Shown here piece by piece: positions 1 through 8,568 of a stretch of DNA of 64,000 nucleotides. The position numbers and the translations under genes were made by a program. Source of the stretch: Macrococcoides epidermidis (GTDB taxonomy: Bacteria > Bacillota > Bacilli > Staphylococcales > Staphylococcaceae); the NCBI RefSeq assembly GCF_042659445.1, contig NZ_JBHSSR010000005.1; one strand, written 5' to 3'. Position 1 is the first letter of the stretch. Every line of letters starts with the position of its first letter. The notes beneath the pieces were generated by a model, which saw only the letters and a list, made by a program, of their open reading frames with translations, was not told the DNA's origin and did not search any database.

Positions 1-827
1 TAAACAGCGCACATGAAGTATCTGAAGAAAATATTAAGGCGATTGAATACGCACAATCAAAAGGTGTGACAGTTGTTATTGCTACAGGGCGTGCATTCTA
101 TGAAGCGAATACACCTATTAAACCGACCGGATTAAAAGTCCCATTCATTTGTTTGAATGGTGCGGAAGTGCGTGATGAGGAATTCAATATTAGACATACT
201 TCGAAATTAAGCGATCAGCAGATTAAAGAAGTTACTTCGATATTAGATAAATATAGTTTGTATTATCAGGTATACACAAGTGCACGCATTTATACGGAAG
301 ATAAAGAGAAAGACTTACAAATTTATCTGGATATTGCAGAAAAGATGGGACACACACCCGATGTAGAAAAAATACGCAACGCTATCCAGAAACGAATTGA
401 TAATGGATCACTAAAAGAAGTATCAAATTATCAGGAAGTATATGAACGTGATGGTGAGATTGTGATGAAATTCTTAGCCTTCTCTAGTGATTTAGACAAA
501 ATTGATACAGCTAAAGCGGAACTTGCCCAGTTTAAACATTTAGCAGTATCTGCGTCATCTCGTGGTAACATTGAAATCACACATAATGATGCACAAAAAG
601 GGATTGCATTAGAGGCGCTATGTGAACAGCTAAATATCACGATGGACCAAGTGATGGCGATTGGTGATAATTTAAATGATATTTCGATGATTGAGAAAGC
701 GAAGTATTCCTTTGCAATGGAAAACGGTACAGATGAAGTAAAAGCAGTAGCGCGTTACATGGCAGGATCTAATGAAGACAGCGGTGTCGGGCGTGCAATT
801 ATGCAAGTGATGAATGGAGAAGTTTAG
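1..827 (+). CDS. Cof-type HAD-IIB sugar-phosphatase-like hydrolase (5' end outside window)
   Basis: The reading frame is open from base 3, so the gene begins before the window. The GTG at 66 is internal, because the codons before it (NSAHEVSEENIKAIEYAQ) continue the usual Cof-family text after the catalytic DxDGT motif. Visible HAD-IIB signatures are the motif II region VVIATGRAFYE and the C-terminal motif IV AIGDNLNDISMIEKA, where the aspartates hold Mg2+. The family dephosphorylates small sugar phosphates or cofactors such as PLP or FMN; the substrate here cannot be read. The 3' end is complete. It is followed by two hairpins with no clear U-tract. Confidence 0.88.
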   Translation, partial: NSAHEVSEENIKAIEYAQSKGVTVVIATGRAFYEANTPIKPTGLKVPFICLNGAEVRDEEFNIRHTSKLSDQQIKEVTSILDKYSLYYQVYTSARIYTEDKEKDLQIYLDIAEKMGHTPDVEKIRNAIQKRIDNGSLKEVSNYQEVYERDGEIVMKFLAFSSDLDKIDTAKAELAQFKHLAVSASSRGNIEITHNDAQKGIALEALCEQLNITMDQVMAIGDNLNDISMIEKAKYSFAMENGTDEVKAVARYMAGSNEDSGVGRAIMQVMNGEV

Positions 828-841
828 ATTTCACAGAGCTA

Positions 842-925
842 AACAAGTCCGATATAAGTGATATATCGAACTAAACGATTTGTAATCTGGTGCGACGTGT
901 CCAATAACATAGCAATATTGGACAC
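842..925 (+). other. two intergenic hairpins after the HAD gene
   Basis: An imperfect stem of the form AGTCCGATAT...ATATCGAACT lies at about 846-872, and a perfect 9-bp stem GTGTCCAAT/ATTGGACAC at 897-905 and 917-925. Neither has a good T-run, so they are weak terminators or processing sites. The first shares the arm AAGTCCGATAT with the strong terminator near 47500. Confidence 0.4.
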
Positions 926-956
926 ATCTCAACAACTAATACGATACACATCCAAT

Positions 957-992
957 TAAAAAGCGATGATACCCACAAGTATCATCGCTTTC
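957..992 (-). terminator. Rho-independent terminator of the yojF-bshB2-folE2-acetyltransferase operon
   Basis: A perfect 12-bp stem AAGCGATGATAC/GTATCATCGCTT with a 6-base loop sits just past the acetyltransferase stop. On the minus strand it is followed by a T-rich tail. It may also stop rightward reading from the HAD gene. Confidence 0.8.
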
Positions 993-998
993 ATCATA

Positions 999-1553
999 TT
1001 ATTCTATTACTTGTATAACGCGGGCTGGTACACCTGCGACTACAACATTATCTGGTACGTCTTTGGTTACGACAGATCCACTGGCAATCACTACGTTATT
1101 GCCGATTGTCACACCTGGATTGATCACACTACGTCCACCAATCCAGCAATTATCTCCAATCACAACAGGCTTAGCATACTCTAAACCGCTATTGCGCTGG
1201 GTAGGGTCAATCGGATGAGTTGCTGTGTAGATATGCACGCCAGGTGCTATCATACAATTATCACCAATAGTAACTGGTGCTACATCTAAAATCGTTAAAT
1301 CATGATTAGCATAAAAGTTTTCACCCACATGAATATTATAACCATAGTCACATCTGAAATCAGTTTCAATCATTACATTCTCTTTTGACGAACCAAGAAT
1401 TGCTTTTATACGTTGTTCACGTTCTTCCGCTAAATTCTCAGGCGTGTTATTATACGCACGTACAGTCAATTTAGCGTTCAAACGATCGTTCTTTAATTCT
1501 AAATCACTCGGGTCATACATTAATCCGGCAATCATTTTTTCTTTTTCAGACAT
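999..1553 (-). CDS. maa: maltose/galactoside O-acetyltransferase-like hexapeptide enzyme
   Basis: A left-handed beta-helix O-acetyltransferase of about 184 residues, close in length to Maa/LacA. It has the N-terminal Mac domain (EKEKMIAGLMYDPSDLEL) and hexapeptide repeats ending in the typical IGDNCWIGGRSVINPGVTIG segment. The family moves acetyl from acetyl-CoA to a sugar hydroxyl; the catalytic His is probably in TATHPID. I chose the ATG at 1553 because AGGTGA lies 5 bases before it and overlaps the folE2 stop; a GTG at 1562 is the alternative. It is the last gene of a four-gene minus-strand operon. The sugar acceptor is unknown. Confidence 0.88.
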   Translation of the reverse strand: MSEKEKMIAGLMYDPSDLELKNDRLNAKLTVRAYNNTPENLAEEREQRIKAILGSSKENVMIETDFRCDYGYNIHVGENFYANHDLTILDVAPVTIGDNCMIAPGVHIYTATHPIDPTQRNSGLEYAKPVVIGDNCWIGGRSVINPGVTIGNNVVIASGSVVTKDVPDNVVVAGVPARVIQVIE

Positions 1554-1562
1554 AGCAATCAC

Positions 1563-2441
1563 CTATTTCTTATAAGTTAGTCGAGCGAATGCATCGTGCT
1601 GATGAATGGATTCTTCATTACGACATTCAATTGTGAAACCTTCAATGAAATCTAATTCTACTAAATCAGCTGCGATTAATCGTAATAAGTCTTCAACGAA
1701 ACGAGGGTTTTCATACGCACGTTCAGTTACTGATTTCTCATCTGTACGTTTTAATATAGGATATAACATTGAACTTGCATTGACTTCCATCGCTTCTAAG
1801 ATGCGTTCTTTAAAATCTTCAGGTAATTCACCTTCTGGCGCGAAGTCGGCTTTCACTGTCACAATTCCACGTTGGTTATGCGCAGAGTATTCACTGATTT
1901 CTTTAGAACATGGACAAAGTGTTGTTACCATTGCTGTTAATGTTAATGATTTATTGACTGTCGTCTCATCTTCAACTGTCATAGAAAAACGCGTATCTGC
2001 ATGTCCGATTGCACGTAAATTCGTTACCGGACTGAAACGGTCAAAGAACCATTTCGCATCTACATCAACGGTCGCATCTTTTTGATGCATTACTGTTTGT
2101 AAAGTGACTAACACTGCTTTTAATGTTTCAAAATCAAGTGATAAACCATTTTCATAATGGGCTTCAACTGATTCTAAAATACGACTCATGTTAATGCCTT
2201 TTTCATCTTTAGCTAAATGTGTAGATAAGCTAAATGTTCCTGCTGTTTGATATCCATCCAGACGGACTGGATATGTTAAATTTTTAATACCTACATGATC
2301 GATTTCGAATAAAAAATCTTTTTTTGAACTTTGCAGGTCAGTCATCTTTTCTTTCTCAGTAGGTTTAGTCCCCTTGATTGGATCTACTGAACCGAAATGT
2401 TTCCAGCGACCTTCACGTGTATTTAAATTATATTGATCCAT
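1563..2441 (-). CDS. folE2: GTP cyclohydrolase IB (FolE2 type)
   Basis: Converts GTP to 7,8-dihydroneopterin triphosphate, the first step of folate synthesis, using a metal other than obligate zinc. The 292-residue length and the motifs TLCPCSKEISEYSAHNQRG (metal-binding Cys and the following His), FDRFSPVTNL and the tail FTIECRNEESIHQHDAFA identify the type IB family rather than FolE1. It starts 13 bases after bshB2 and is followed directly by the acetyltransferase. Bacteria often keep FolE2 as a zinc-independent enzyme. No Zur-like box was recognised here. Confidence 0.95.
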   Translation of the reverse strand: MDQYNLNTREGRWKHFGSVDPIKGTKPTEKEKMTDLQSSKKDFLFEIDHVGIKNLTYPVRLDGYQTAGTFSLSTHLAKDEKGINMSRILESVEAHYENGLSLDFETLKAVLVTLQTVMHQKDATVDVDAKWFFDRFSPVTNLRAIGHADTRFSMTVEDETTVNKSLTLTAMVTTLCPCSKEISEYSAHNQRGIVTVKADFAPEGELPEDFKERILEAMEVNASSMLYPILKRTDEKSVTERAYENPRFVEDLLRLIAADLVELDFIEGFTIECRNEESIHQHDAFARLTYKK

Positions 2442-2454
2442 CTCATTCTCCTAA

Positions 2455-3123
2455 TTAAACTTCGTATTCGTAGAAGCGTTCTTTTCGAAGCCACATATCT
2501 TTTGCCGCTTCTGCTTCTTGCGTATTGGCTGCTAAATTTTCTAGCATTGGTCCTGTTTGCGATGCATGGGCACCTAATACATTCATCTTTCTTTCTTCAT
2601 ATCCCGAAATATCATATTCAACATTGGGTTCGCCAATATTCTCAACGGTATCATTACTAAAAGCGACTAAATGTAGTTTAGGTTTCTCACCGTCCATACG
2701 ACGGACTGCTTCAACGACTGCATCCGCTGTTGCTTCGTGATCCGGATGCACTGAGTAACCTGGATAGAACGAAATAATTTTTGAAGGATTTAATTCACTA
2801 ATTAATCCTGTAACCATATCCGCTAAGTCATCTAGTAATTCAAATTCTAACGTTTTATCACGGTAACCCATTTTACGTAAGTCGGTAATCCCCATTACGC
2901 GACATGCATCTTCTAATTCTTTCTCACGAATCTTAGGTAATGTTTCGCGTGTTGCAAATGGTGGATTTCCTAAGTTTCTTCCCATCTGTCCTAATGTGAG
3001 ACATGCGTAAGTGACAGGCGTACCTGCATCGATATGTTTCATAATCGTACCTGATACACCGAATGCTTCATCATCCGGATGAGGGAAGATTACGAGTACT
3101 TGTCTTTCTTGTTCCATCATCAT
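2455..3123 (-). CDS. bshB2: bacillithiol biosynthesis N-acetylglucosaminyl-malate deacetylase
   Basis: A LmbE/PIG-L zinc deacetylase, which removes acetyl from GlcNAc-malate in bacillithiol synthesis. The zinc motif is seen as FPHPDDEAFGVSGT near the N terminus, with the second histidine cluster in YSVHPDHEATADAV. Length about 222 residues fits. Three ATGs in a row (3123, 3120, 3117) follow the ribosome site AAGGGGG; the third gives the best spacing. It follows the yojF-type gene, the arrangement known from Bacillus yojF-yojG and staphylococci, which supports the BshB2 assignment over other LmbE proteins. Confidence 0.93.
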   Translation of the reverse strand: MMMEQERQVLVIFPHPDDEAFGVSGTIMKHIDAGTPVTYACLTLGQMGRNLGNPPFATRETLPKIREKELEDACRVMGITDLRKMGYRDKTLEFELLDDLADMVTGLISELNPSKIISFYPGYSVHPDHEATADAVVEAVRRMDGEKPKLHLVAFSNDTVENIGEPNVEYDISGYEERKMNVLGAHASQTGPMLENLAANTQEAEAAKDMWLRKERFYEYEV

Positions 3124-3130
3124 TTCCCCC

Positions 3131-3487
3131 TTAAACTTCAAATGGTGTTTCGCTTATTTCAAGAGCTGCTGCAAGCTGTCCTTGATAGTTTAATCCTGCC
3201 ATTAAGAAACGACCTTGCTTGTCAATTTCGAAGTGTGTTAAACCTTGCACATAGATCCATCCGCCATTTAATTTTAAACCGACACGGAAAGGTTCTTTTC
3301 CGCCGCCAGTAATAATCCCTTGTATATATGATACTTGAATATTACGTAAGAATGTACCCGCATTGAACACTTTTTCGTCAAAGTGACTTGCATAAGCCCC
3401 ATTCGTTGTTTCTACATGTAAATAGACAGGCTTCTCTTGAAATTGATTCAATAGCTCCTGTACTTGTTGTTTTTCGATTAATTCCAT
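3131..3487 (-). CDS. yojF: YojF family protein (DUF1806) next to bshB2
   Basis: A 118-residue soluble protein with no signal peptide. It reads as the YojF/DUF1806 family: ends QGQLAAALEISETPFEV, central TGGGKEPFRVGLKLNGGW. Biochemical function is unknown; it is regularly encoded immediately before bshB2, so a link with bacillithiol metabolism is inferred. GAGGAG lies 8 bases before the ATG at 3487 but only 2 before the ATG at 3493, so 3487 is preferred. First gene of the minus-strand operon that continues into bshB2, folE2 and the acetyltransferase. Confidence 0.88.
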   Translation of the reverse strand: MELIEKQQVQELLNQFQEKPVYLHVETTNGAYASHFDEKVFNAGTFLRNIQVSYIQGIITGGGKEPFRVGLKLNGGWIYVQGLTHFEIDKQGRFLMAGLNYQGQLAAALEISETPFEV

Positions 3488-3575
3488 CTTCATTGCTCCT
3501 CAAAGTTTATACTAGACTATTTTACTAAATAAATTGTAAAAATTATACCTTTTGAGCTTGCATAAGAAAAAAAGA

Positions 3576-3606
3576 CATAAAAAAGCTGAGACAAACGTCT
3601 CAGCAT
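3576..3606 (-). terminator. terminator after pdxK
   Basis: Stem GCTGAGAC/GTCTCAGC with a 4-base loop. On the minus strand it is followed by a T6 run. It lies 6 bases past the pdxK stop codon. Confidence 0.85.
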
Positions 3607-3611
3607 TATAA

Positions 3612-4384
3612 TTAAACTTCTTTAGTCGTTACTTCAATCTTCTCAACGTTATTGTAAGCACCGTGCTGTACTGGACCAACAAATTCGTTCATTTTCCAGC
3701 CGTGTTTAATTGCTGATGCTACAAATCCTTTAGCAGCGATAACAGCTTCACGTGGAGATTTACCTAATGCTAAGTTTGCTGTCGTAGCAGCTGCAAATGT
3801 ACAACCTGCACCATGGTTATATGATGATTGGAATTTATCTGTTGTCAGTAATGTATAAGTTTCCCCATCATAGTATAGGTCTAACGCTTCATCAGATTCT
3901 AAAGCTTTGCCACCTTTGATGATAACGTGTTTTGCACCACGCTCATGAATAATCTTTGCTGCTTCTTTNTCGGTGTCACAACAGTAGCAAGTGGTAATAA
4001 GTATTTAATCATTGCATCAGTATTGCCTGGGTTAAGTACTTCATCTTCCCCTTTACATACCATAACAGGGTCTACAACGAAAAACGCTGCATCAGAATCT
4101 TCGAAAGCTTTGGCTGCACGTTCAATAATTTCTTCAGTACCTAACATACCTGTTTTAATGGCATCTGGTCCGATAGATAATGCTGTTTTAATTTGTTTAT
4201 CTAATAACTCGATTGGAAGTGGTGTAACGTCATGTCCCCATGTTTCTGGATCCATTGCTACAACAGCAGTTAATGCTACCATCCCGTAAGTGTTATATTC
4301 CTGGAAAGTTTTTAAGTCAGCCTGCATACCAGCTCCGGCACTTGTATCAGATCCTGCAATTGTTAAAATCTTTTTTAAGCTCAT
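3612..4384 (-). CDS. pdxK: pyridoxine/hydroxymethylpyrimidine kinase, interrupted by an assembly gap
   Basis: A ribokinase-fold ThiD/PdxK kinase that phosphorylates the pyridoxal or HMP hydroxymethyl group. The N-terminal part has LTIAGSDTSAGAGMQADLKT and VDPVMVCKGEDEV. The C-terminal part, in another frame, has HVIIKGGKAL and the catalytic-loop text NHGAGCTFAAATTA, ending at a TAA at 3612. The two parts meet at the single N at 3969, right after VVTP. Compared with the staphylococcal homologue as I remember it, about 20 residues (the NLFEAGQLSGLG region) are missing, so the N probably stands for about 60 unread bases. The gene is therefore likely intact in the organism. Confidence 0.88.
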
Positions 4385-4491
4385 ATTTCATTTCCCCTAT
4401 AAAGTTATTTGTTATAATATCATATCATTAATGAGGATTTTAAAAAATAAATAAACACTAAGTTATGTTACAATTTCAATGAGGTGAAGTT

Positions 4492-5151
4492 ATGGATTGG
4501 CAAAAGATATTTCATGAAATTAAATTAACACTTGATTTTTCAGATATGGATGCATTTTTAGAAGAAGCTTATAATACGAAAACAGTTTATCCGCCTCGTG
4601 AAGCGATTTATAATGCATTCGCTTTAACGCCTTTTGAAAATGTTAAAGTAGTTGTTATCGGACAAGATCCGTATCATGGTCCGAATCAAGCGCATGGCTT
4701 AGCGTTCTCAGTGCAAAATGGTACTAAATTACCACCATCGCTACGTAATATGTATAAAGAACTTGAAAGCGACTTAGGTATCACGCGTGTAACAGGTGAT
4801 CTTACCGGATGGGCTAAAGAAGGTGTACTACTTTTGAACAGAGTGCTTACTGTCGAACAAAAGACGCCGAATGCACATCAAGGTATTGGGTGGGAATATT
4901 TTACACAGGCGATTGTTGAAGCGGTATCTCATCATAAAGAACATGCTGTCTTTGTCCTATGGGGCAGTCCAGCGCAAAAACTGACGCAGTTTATTGATAC
5001 AGATAAACATACAATTATTAAAAGTGTCCATCCTAGTCCACTCAGTGCATATCGTGGATTCTTCGGTTCAAAACCTTTCAGTAAAATAAACCAAGATTTA
5101 GAAATGCACGGACTAACGCCAATTAACTGGGCAAGGGAGGATTTATCATGA
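4492..5151 (+). CDS. ung: uracil-DNA glycosylase
   Basis: Family 1 UDG, which excises uracil from DNA in base-excision repair. The water-activating motif GQDPYHGPNQAHGLAFSV and the C-terminal DNA-intercalation motif HPSPLSAYRGFFGSKPFS are both intact, and 219 residues is the normal length. A GAGGTGA ribosome site lies 7 bases before the ATG. The stop overlaps the start of the ywdI-like gene by 4 bases, so the two are translationally coupled, as in Bacillus ywdG-ywdI. Confidence 0.98.
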   Translation: MDWQKIFHEIKLTLDFSDMDAFLEEAYNTKTVYPPREAIYNAFALTPFENVKVVVIGQDPYHGPNQAHGLAFSVQNGTKLPPSLRNMYKELESDLGITRVTGDLTGWAKEGVLLLNRVLTVEQKTPNAHQGIGWEYFTQAIVEAVSHHKEHAVFVLWGSPAQKLTQFIDTDKHTIIKSVHPSPLSAYRGFFGSKPFSKINQDLEMHGLTPINWAREDLS

Positions 5152-5456
5152 ACCAGAAATTAATTGCACAATTATCTCAGGAAATAACGCTATTGAAACA
5201 AGCGAATAGTGATGCAGCGTTTAATAAGCATCTTTATGCCATTGAAATGTTAGCGCGTTTCGGGCAAACTGAAGAAAGTGGTGTAGCAATGTCTGATACA
5301 CCAGTACAGCTAACAAATGTCAGTAAAATTACTGGGCCTCATGCAGGTATCACAACTGAAGAGTTGAAGATGATGGGAGCTAAAGTAGTATCAAGTGACA
5401 ATAAAGTAAAAACGGATGACGGTTTCGGTAACGGTGATTCAATATTTGATTTTTAA
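5148..5456 (+). CDS. YwdI family protein (DUF5327)
   Basis: A 102-residue cytoplasmic protein of unknown function. The N-terminal helix holds LLKQANSDAAFNKHLYAIEMLA, typical of the YwdI/DUF5327 family, and the tail DDGFGNGDSIFDF is acidic. It overlaps the ung stop (ATGA) and is followed 18 bases later by the DUF423 gene, matching the order seen around ywdI and ywdK in Bacillus and in staphylococci. Confidence 0.8.
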   Translation: MNQKLIAQLSQEITLLKQANSDAAFNKHLYAIEMLARFGQTEESGVAMSDTPVQLTNVSKITGPHAGITTEELKMMGAKVVSSDNKVKTDDGFGNGDSIFDF

Positions 5457-5474
5457 ATTCAGGAGGAAAAAGTG

Positions 5475-5837
5475 ATGAAATTATTTTTAATTATCGGTGC
5501 GATTAATGCAATGATGGCAGTGGCATGTGGCGCGTTTGGTGCCCATGGTTTAGAAGGTAAGTTAAGTGAAAAATATATGGGCATCTGGGAGAAAGCAACG
5601 ACATATCAAATGTATCATGCACTCGGATTAATAGCGATTGGTATATTAAATGGTACAACAAAGTTAAATTTAAATGCAGCAGGCTGGATGATGACACTTG
5701 GTATTGTTTTCTTTAGTGGCTCTTTATACATTTTAGCTTTAACACAAATTAAAATATTAGGTGCTATTACACCGATTGGTGGCGTATTGTTTATTGCAGC
5801 ATGGGTTGCCCTCATGTTGGCAGCAATTAAATTATAA
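5475..5837 (+). CDS. DUF423 family membrane protein (YwdK-like)
   Basis: A 120-residue protein with four predicted membrane helices. The conserved DUF423 stretch is GAFGAHGLEGKLSEKY near the N terminus, followed by YQMYHALGLIAIGIL. Function is not established. AGGAGG lies 8 bases before the ATG at 5475; the GTG three bases earlier is less likely. It closes the ung-ywdI-DUF423 operon, ahead of a strong terminator. Confidence 0.9.
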   Translation: MKLFLIIGAINAMMAVACGAFGAHGLEGKLSEKYMGIWEKATTYQMYHALGLIAIGILNGTTKLNLNAAGWMMTLGIVFFSGSLYILALTQIKILGAITPIGGVLFIAAWVALMLAAIKL

Positions 5838-5840
5838 TAA

Positions 5841-5875
5841 AATAAGGCTGACGCTTTCGCGTCAGCCTTATTTTT
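5841..5875. terminator. bidirectional terminator between DUF423 gene and small minus-strand ORF
   Basis: Stem AAGGCTGACGC/GCGTCAGCCTT with a TTTC loop. The arms extend into A and T runs on both sides, so it can work in both directions. Confidence 0.85.
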
Positions 5876-5999
5876 ACTTATTGTTAACGTGTTGAGCATT
5901 TGTATTTGATTGCTGTTGAGCACGTTTTTCTAATTGTCTCTTTACGATTGGAATTAGAATAGGACTTAATTTAATAATTAATCTCACTAATTTATTCAT
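5874..5999 (-). CDS. small basic hypothetical protein (41 aa)
   Basis: An ORF encoding MNKLVRLIIKLSPILIPI followed by a charged, glutamine-rich tail ending QHVNNK. A GAGG ribosome site lies about 9 bases before the ATG. One hydrophobic helix followed by KRQLEKR suggests a small membrane-associated protein. It ends in the bidirectional terminator. Coding status is supported only by composition, ribosome site and terminator position; function unknown. Confidence 0.5.
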   Translation of the reverse strand: MNKLVRLIIKLSPILIPIVKRQLEKRAQQQSNTNAQHVNNK

Positions 6000-6066
6000 A
6001 ATGATTTGCCTCATTTCTATGTGTTATATAATTTATATATATCCGATTTGTAAGGCATTAAACATT

Positions 6067-7416
6067 TTAATGTCTCTTTCTTAAAATAAAATAGAAAGGA
6101 ATGCCGATGATAACAAATGCCACGCCCAGCATAGAACCGACAAAGTCACTCATTAACGTACTGATGATAATGAATAATCCTCCAAGTAACGCAACGATTG
6201 GAACAATCGGATATAGCGGCACTGAGTAATCGCGATTAACACCTTTATTGCGTTGTCTTAATAAGAATAGACCAATAAATGCTGCTAGATAGAAGATATA
6301 AATAATAAAGATACATACTTCTGATAAGTAATCTGCATTAACGATATCAGGAATAACAATTGTTAATAATAATAAAATCATACTGATAACATATACAGCA
6401 ATTAATGCACCAATTGGTGATTTGAATCTAGGGCTGACATAGCTAATTGCTTTATCAAATGGTAATAGATGATCATCGGCCATCGCAAATGGAATACGTG
6501 GGAATGTCATAATTTTACCGTTTAAGCATCCGAAGATTGAAATAATTACACCGATATTCACAAATTTAGAACCGAAATCACCGAATAAGATCTTAGCTGC
6601 TTCCGCTGAAGAAGTATTACCCATGCCTACTAATTTATCAGCAGGAATAACATGGAATACAGCGATATTAATCAACACGTAAGCAAGTGTAACGACGCTT
6701 AAGCCGGCAAACATTGCTAACGGTAGATTTCTTTTAGGATTTTTCATTTCTCCAGTTAAGTTCGTTAATAGAATCCATCCATCATAGGCGAAAAGTGTCG
6801 CTAATACAGCACGACCAAAGTTAATTTCTTCTTGATTTTTAATTAAGCTGGTAACGTCTTGACCGAATATACCTTCTTTACCCCATAACAGACCGAAAAT
6901 GATAATCGCGAATACAGGTATCAATTTACAGATTGTTGTAAATGTCTGCATCGCACCACCTAAACCAGTCCCCATAATATTTAAGATGACCAGGAAAGTA
7001 AATGCTGCAATACCGATCCATATACCTAAAGCAGGATCTAATTCAAAGAAGTTTGTTACTAAAATACCGAAAAATAAAGACAATGAAGCAATGATTGCAG
7101 GTCCATAAATAACAGTTTGCATCCAGCCAGTTAAAAATCCCCAGAATGGTCCGTAAATATCTCTTATATAAGCATATAATCCACCTGTTTTAGGAATTTG
7201 AGCACCAACTTCAGCAATTGTAAGACCGGCAGCAAGTGTCAGTATACCCCCGACAATCCATGCCCAGATTGCAAGATCACTTGTCCCCGCATGATTTAAT
7301 ACGACTGACGGTTTCACAAACACACCAGAACCGATAATTGTTCCGATAACAACCGTTATTGCGGTCCAGAAACCTATCGTTTTTTCTAGTGCCTGTTCTC
7401 CGTGTTGTTTATTCAT
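6067..7416 (-). CDS. APC superfamily amino acid permease/exchanger (SteT/YfnA-like)
   Basis: A 449-residue transporter with about 12 membrane helices. The N-terminal signature GTIIGSGVFVKPSVVL is the consensus of the first APC helix, where the substrate backbone binds. GGLYAYIRDIYGPFWGFLTG and the loop TGEMKNPKRNLPLA resemble the LAT-like SteT/YfnA branch, so a neutral amino acid or serine/threonine exchanger is likely; the substrate cannot be settled by reading. It is monocistronic, with a minus-strand start preceded by a good ribosome site (AAGGGGTGAG). Confidence 0.88.
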   Translation of the reverse strand: MNKQHGEQALEKTIGFWTAITVVIGTIIGSGVFVKPSVVLNHAGTSDLAIWAWIVGGILTLAAGLTIAEVGAQIPKTGGLYAYIRDIYGPFWGFLTGWMQTVIYGPAIIASLSLFFGILVTNFFELDPALGIWIGIAAFTFLVILNIMGTGLGGAMQTFTTICKLIPVFAIIIFGLLWGKEGIFGQDVTSLIKNQEEINFGRAVLATLFAYDGWILLTNLTGEMKNPKRNLPLAMFAGLSVVTLAYVLINIAVFHVIPADKLVGMGNTSSAEAAKILFGDFGSKFVNIGVIISIFGCLNGKIMTFPRIPFAMADDHLLPFDKAISYVSPRFKSPIGALIAVYVISMILLLLTIVIPDIVNADYLSEVCIFIIYIFYLAAFIGLFLLRQRNKGVNRDYSVPLYPIVPIVALLGGLFIIISTLMSDFVGSMLGVAFVIIGIPFYFILRKRH

Positions 7417-7527
7417 AAGCTCACCCCTTCTTGTTTACTTATGTTCAATATATCATGAAATAAAGCGTTACCAATACAAATTTTTTAATAATAACTAATT
7501 TTTCAACGTATTTTTTTAAAATACAGG

Positions 7528-7555
7528 TTGAAAATAATTCTCAGTCTGTTATGAT
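7528..7555 (+). promoter_or_regulatory. sigma-A type promoter of the siderophore operon
   Basis: TTGAAA at 7528-7533 and TATGAT at 7550-7555, separated by 16 bases. The predicted start point lies about 15 bases before the Fur-like palindrome. Confidence 0.6.
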
Positions 7556-7575
7556 TGTAACTGAAAATGTTTCTC

Positions 7576-7594
7576 AATGATAATTATTATCATT
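7576..7594 (+). promoter_or_regulatory. Fur box upstream of the iron ABC operon
   Basis: A perfect 19-bp palindrome AATGATAATTATTATCATT, built on the 7-1-7 core TGATAAT-T-ATTATCA that is the Gram-positive Fur consensus. Placed between the promoter and the first permease gene, it should repress the operon when iron is plentiful. Confidence 0.88.
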
Positions 7595-7614
7595 TATGAT
7601 TGGAGCTCTTGTTG

Positions 7615-8568
7615 ATGAAAATGATTTATGGCCTTATTGTATTAGTGTTATTATCGATTGTTTCGATATTTGTAGGGGTAATTGATATTTCGCCGCAACA
7701 TTTAATGCACCTATCAGACAATCAGAAAAATATTTTAATAAATAGTCGTTTCCCGAGAACACTATCTATTATATTAGCTGGCGTGGCATTAAGTGTTGCA
7801 GGGTTACTGATGCAGCAGCTTACACGTAATAAATTCGTCTCGCCGACAACAGCTGGTACGATGGATTTTGCGAAATTTGGTGTATTGATATCAATGATTT
7901 TTTTTGCACAAGCGCCATTATTAGTGAAACTCGGATTTAGTATTACAACTGCTATTCTCGGGACATTTATGTTTATGTGGATTGTTAATCGTATTAAGTT
8001 TAAAGATGCGATATTCATTCCGCTCGTCGGATTGATGCTTGGTAATATCGTTTCCAGTTTAGCAACATTCATGGCATTAAGATTTAATGCAGTGCAAAGC
8101 ATTTCTAACTTCTTTGTCGGTGATTTTTCGATGATTACGAAAGGACGTTATGAAGTGCTGTATATCATCATTCCAATGGTTATTATTATGTATTTCTTTG
8201 CACATCACTTTACGATTGTTGGGATGGGAGAGTCATTTAGTAAGAACTTAGGAATCTCATACAACAAAATAATGAATCTCGGCGTAGTCATTGCAGCAGT
8301 GGTTTCAGCGACTGTCGTTGTAACAATCGGTGTATTACCGTTTCTGGGATTAATTGTACCGAATATCGTTGGACTTTTTGTCGGAGATCATATGAATAAA
8401 GCGTTACCGTACACTGCGCTTCTCGGTGCAATAATTGTAATGATTGCTGATATATTCAGCCGAATTATTATCTTTCCATACGAAATACCGATAGGGCTAA
8501 CGCTAGGTATCTTAGGTAGTGTTGTATTTATGGTCATCCTTCTGAAAAGGAGGAAAGAATATGCCTAA
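7615..8568 (+). CDS. sstA: iron-siderophore ABC transporter permease 1 (SstA-like)
   Basis: A FecCD/BtuC-type permease of about 317 residues with many hydrophobic helices. Conserved text includes NSRFPRTLSIILAGVALSVAG and GVLPFLGLIVPNIV, the latter in the coupling region facing the ATPase. GGAG sits 9 bases before the ATG at 7615. It overlaps the second permease by 8 bases. Order permease-permease-ATPase-lipoprotein behind a Fur box matches staphylococcal sstABCD and Bacillus yclNOPQ, which take up catecholate-type siderophores; the symbol rests on that resemblance. Confidence 0.88.
   Translation: MKMIYGLIVLVLLSIVSIFVGVIDISPQHLMHLSDNQKNILINSRFPRTLSIILAGVALSVAGLLMQQLTRNKFVSPTTAGTMDFAKFGVLISMIFFAQAPLLVKLGFSITTAILGTFMFMWIVNRIKFKDAIFIPLVGLMLGNIVSSLATFMALRFNAVQSISNFFVGDFSMITKGRYEVLYIIIPMVIIMYFFAHHFTIVGMGESFSKNLGISYNKIMNLGVVIAAVVSATVVVTIGVLPFLGLIVPNIVGLFVGDHMNKALPYTALLGAIIVMIADIFSRIIIFPYEIPIGLTLGILGSVVFMVILLKRRKEYA

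Noticed and set aside
1606..2085. Long plus-strand frame opposite folE2
   Set aside because: It is a shadow of a clearly coding minus-strand gene and has no family resemblance.
3899..4384. pdxK as a true frameshifted pseudogene
   Set aside because: The only break is at an N and both halves are well conserved, so an assembly gap is more likely.
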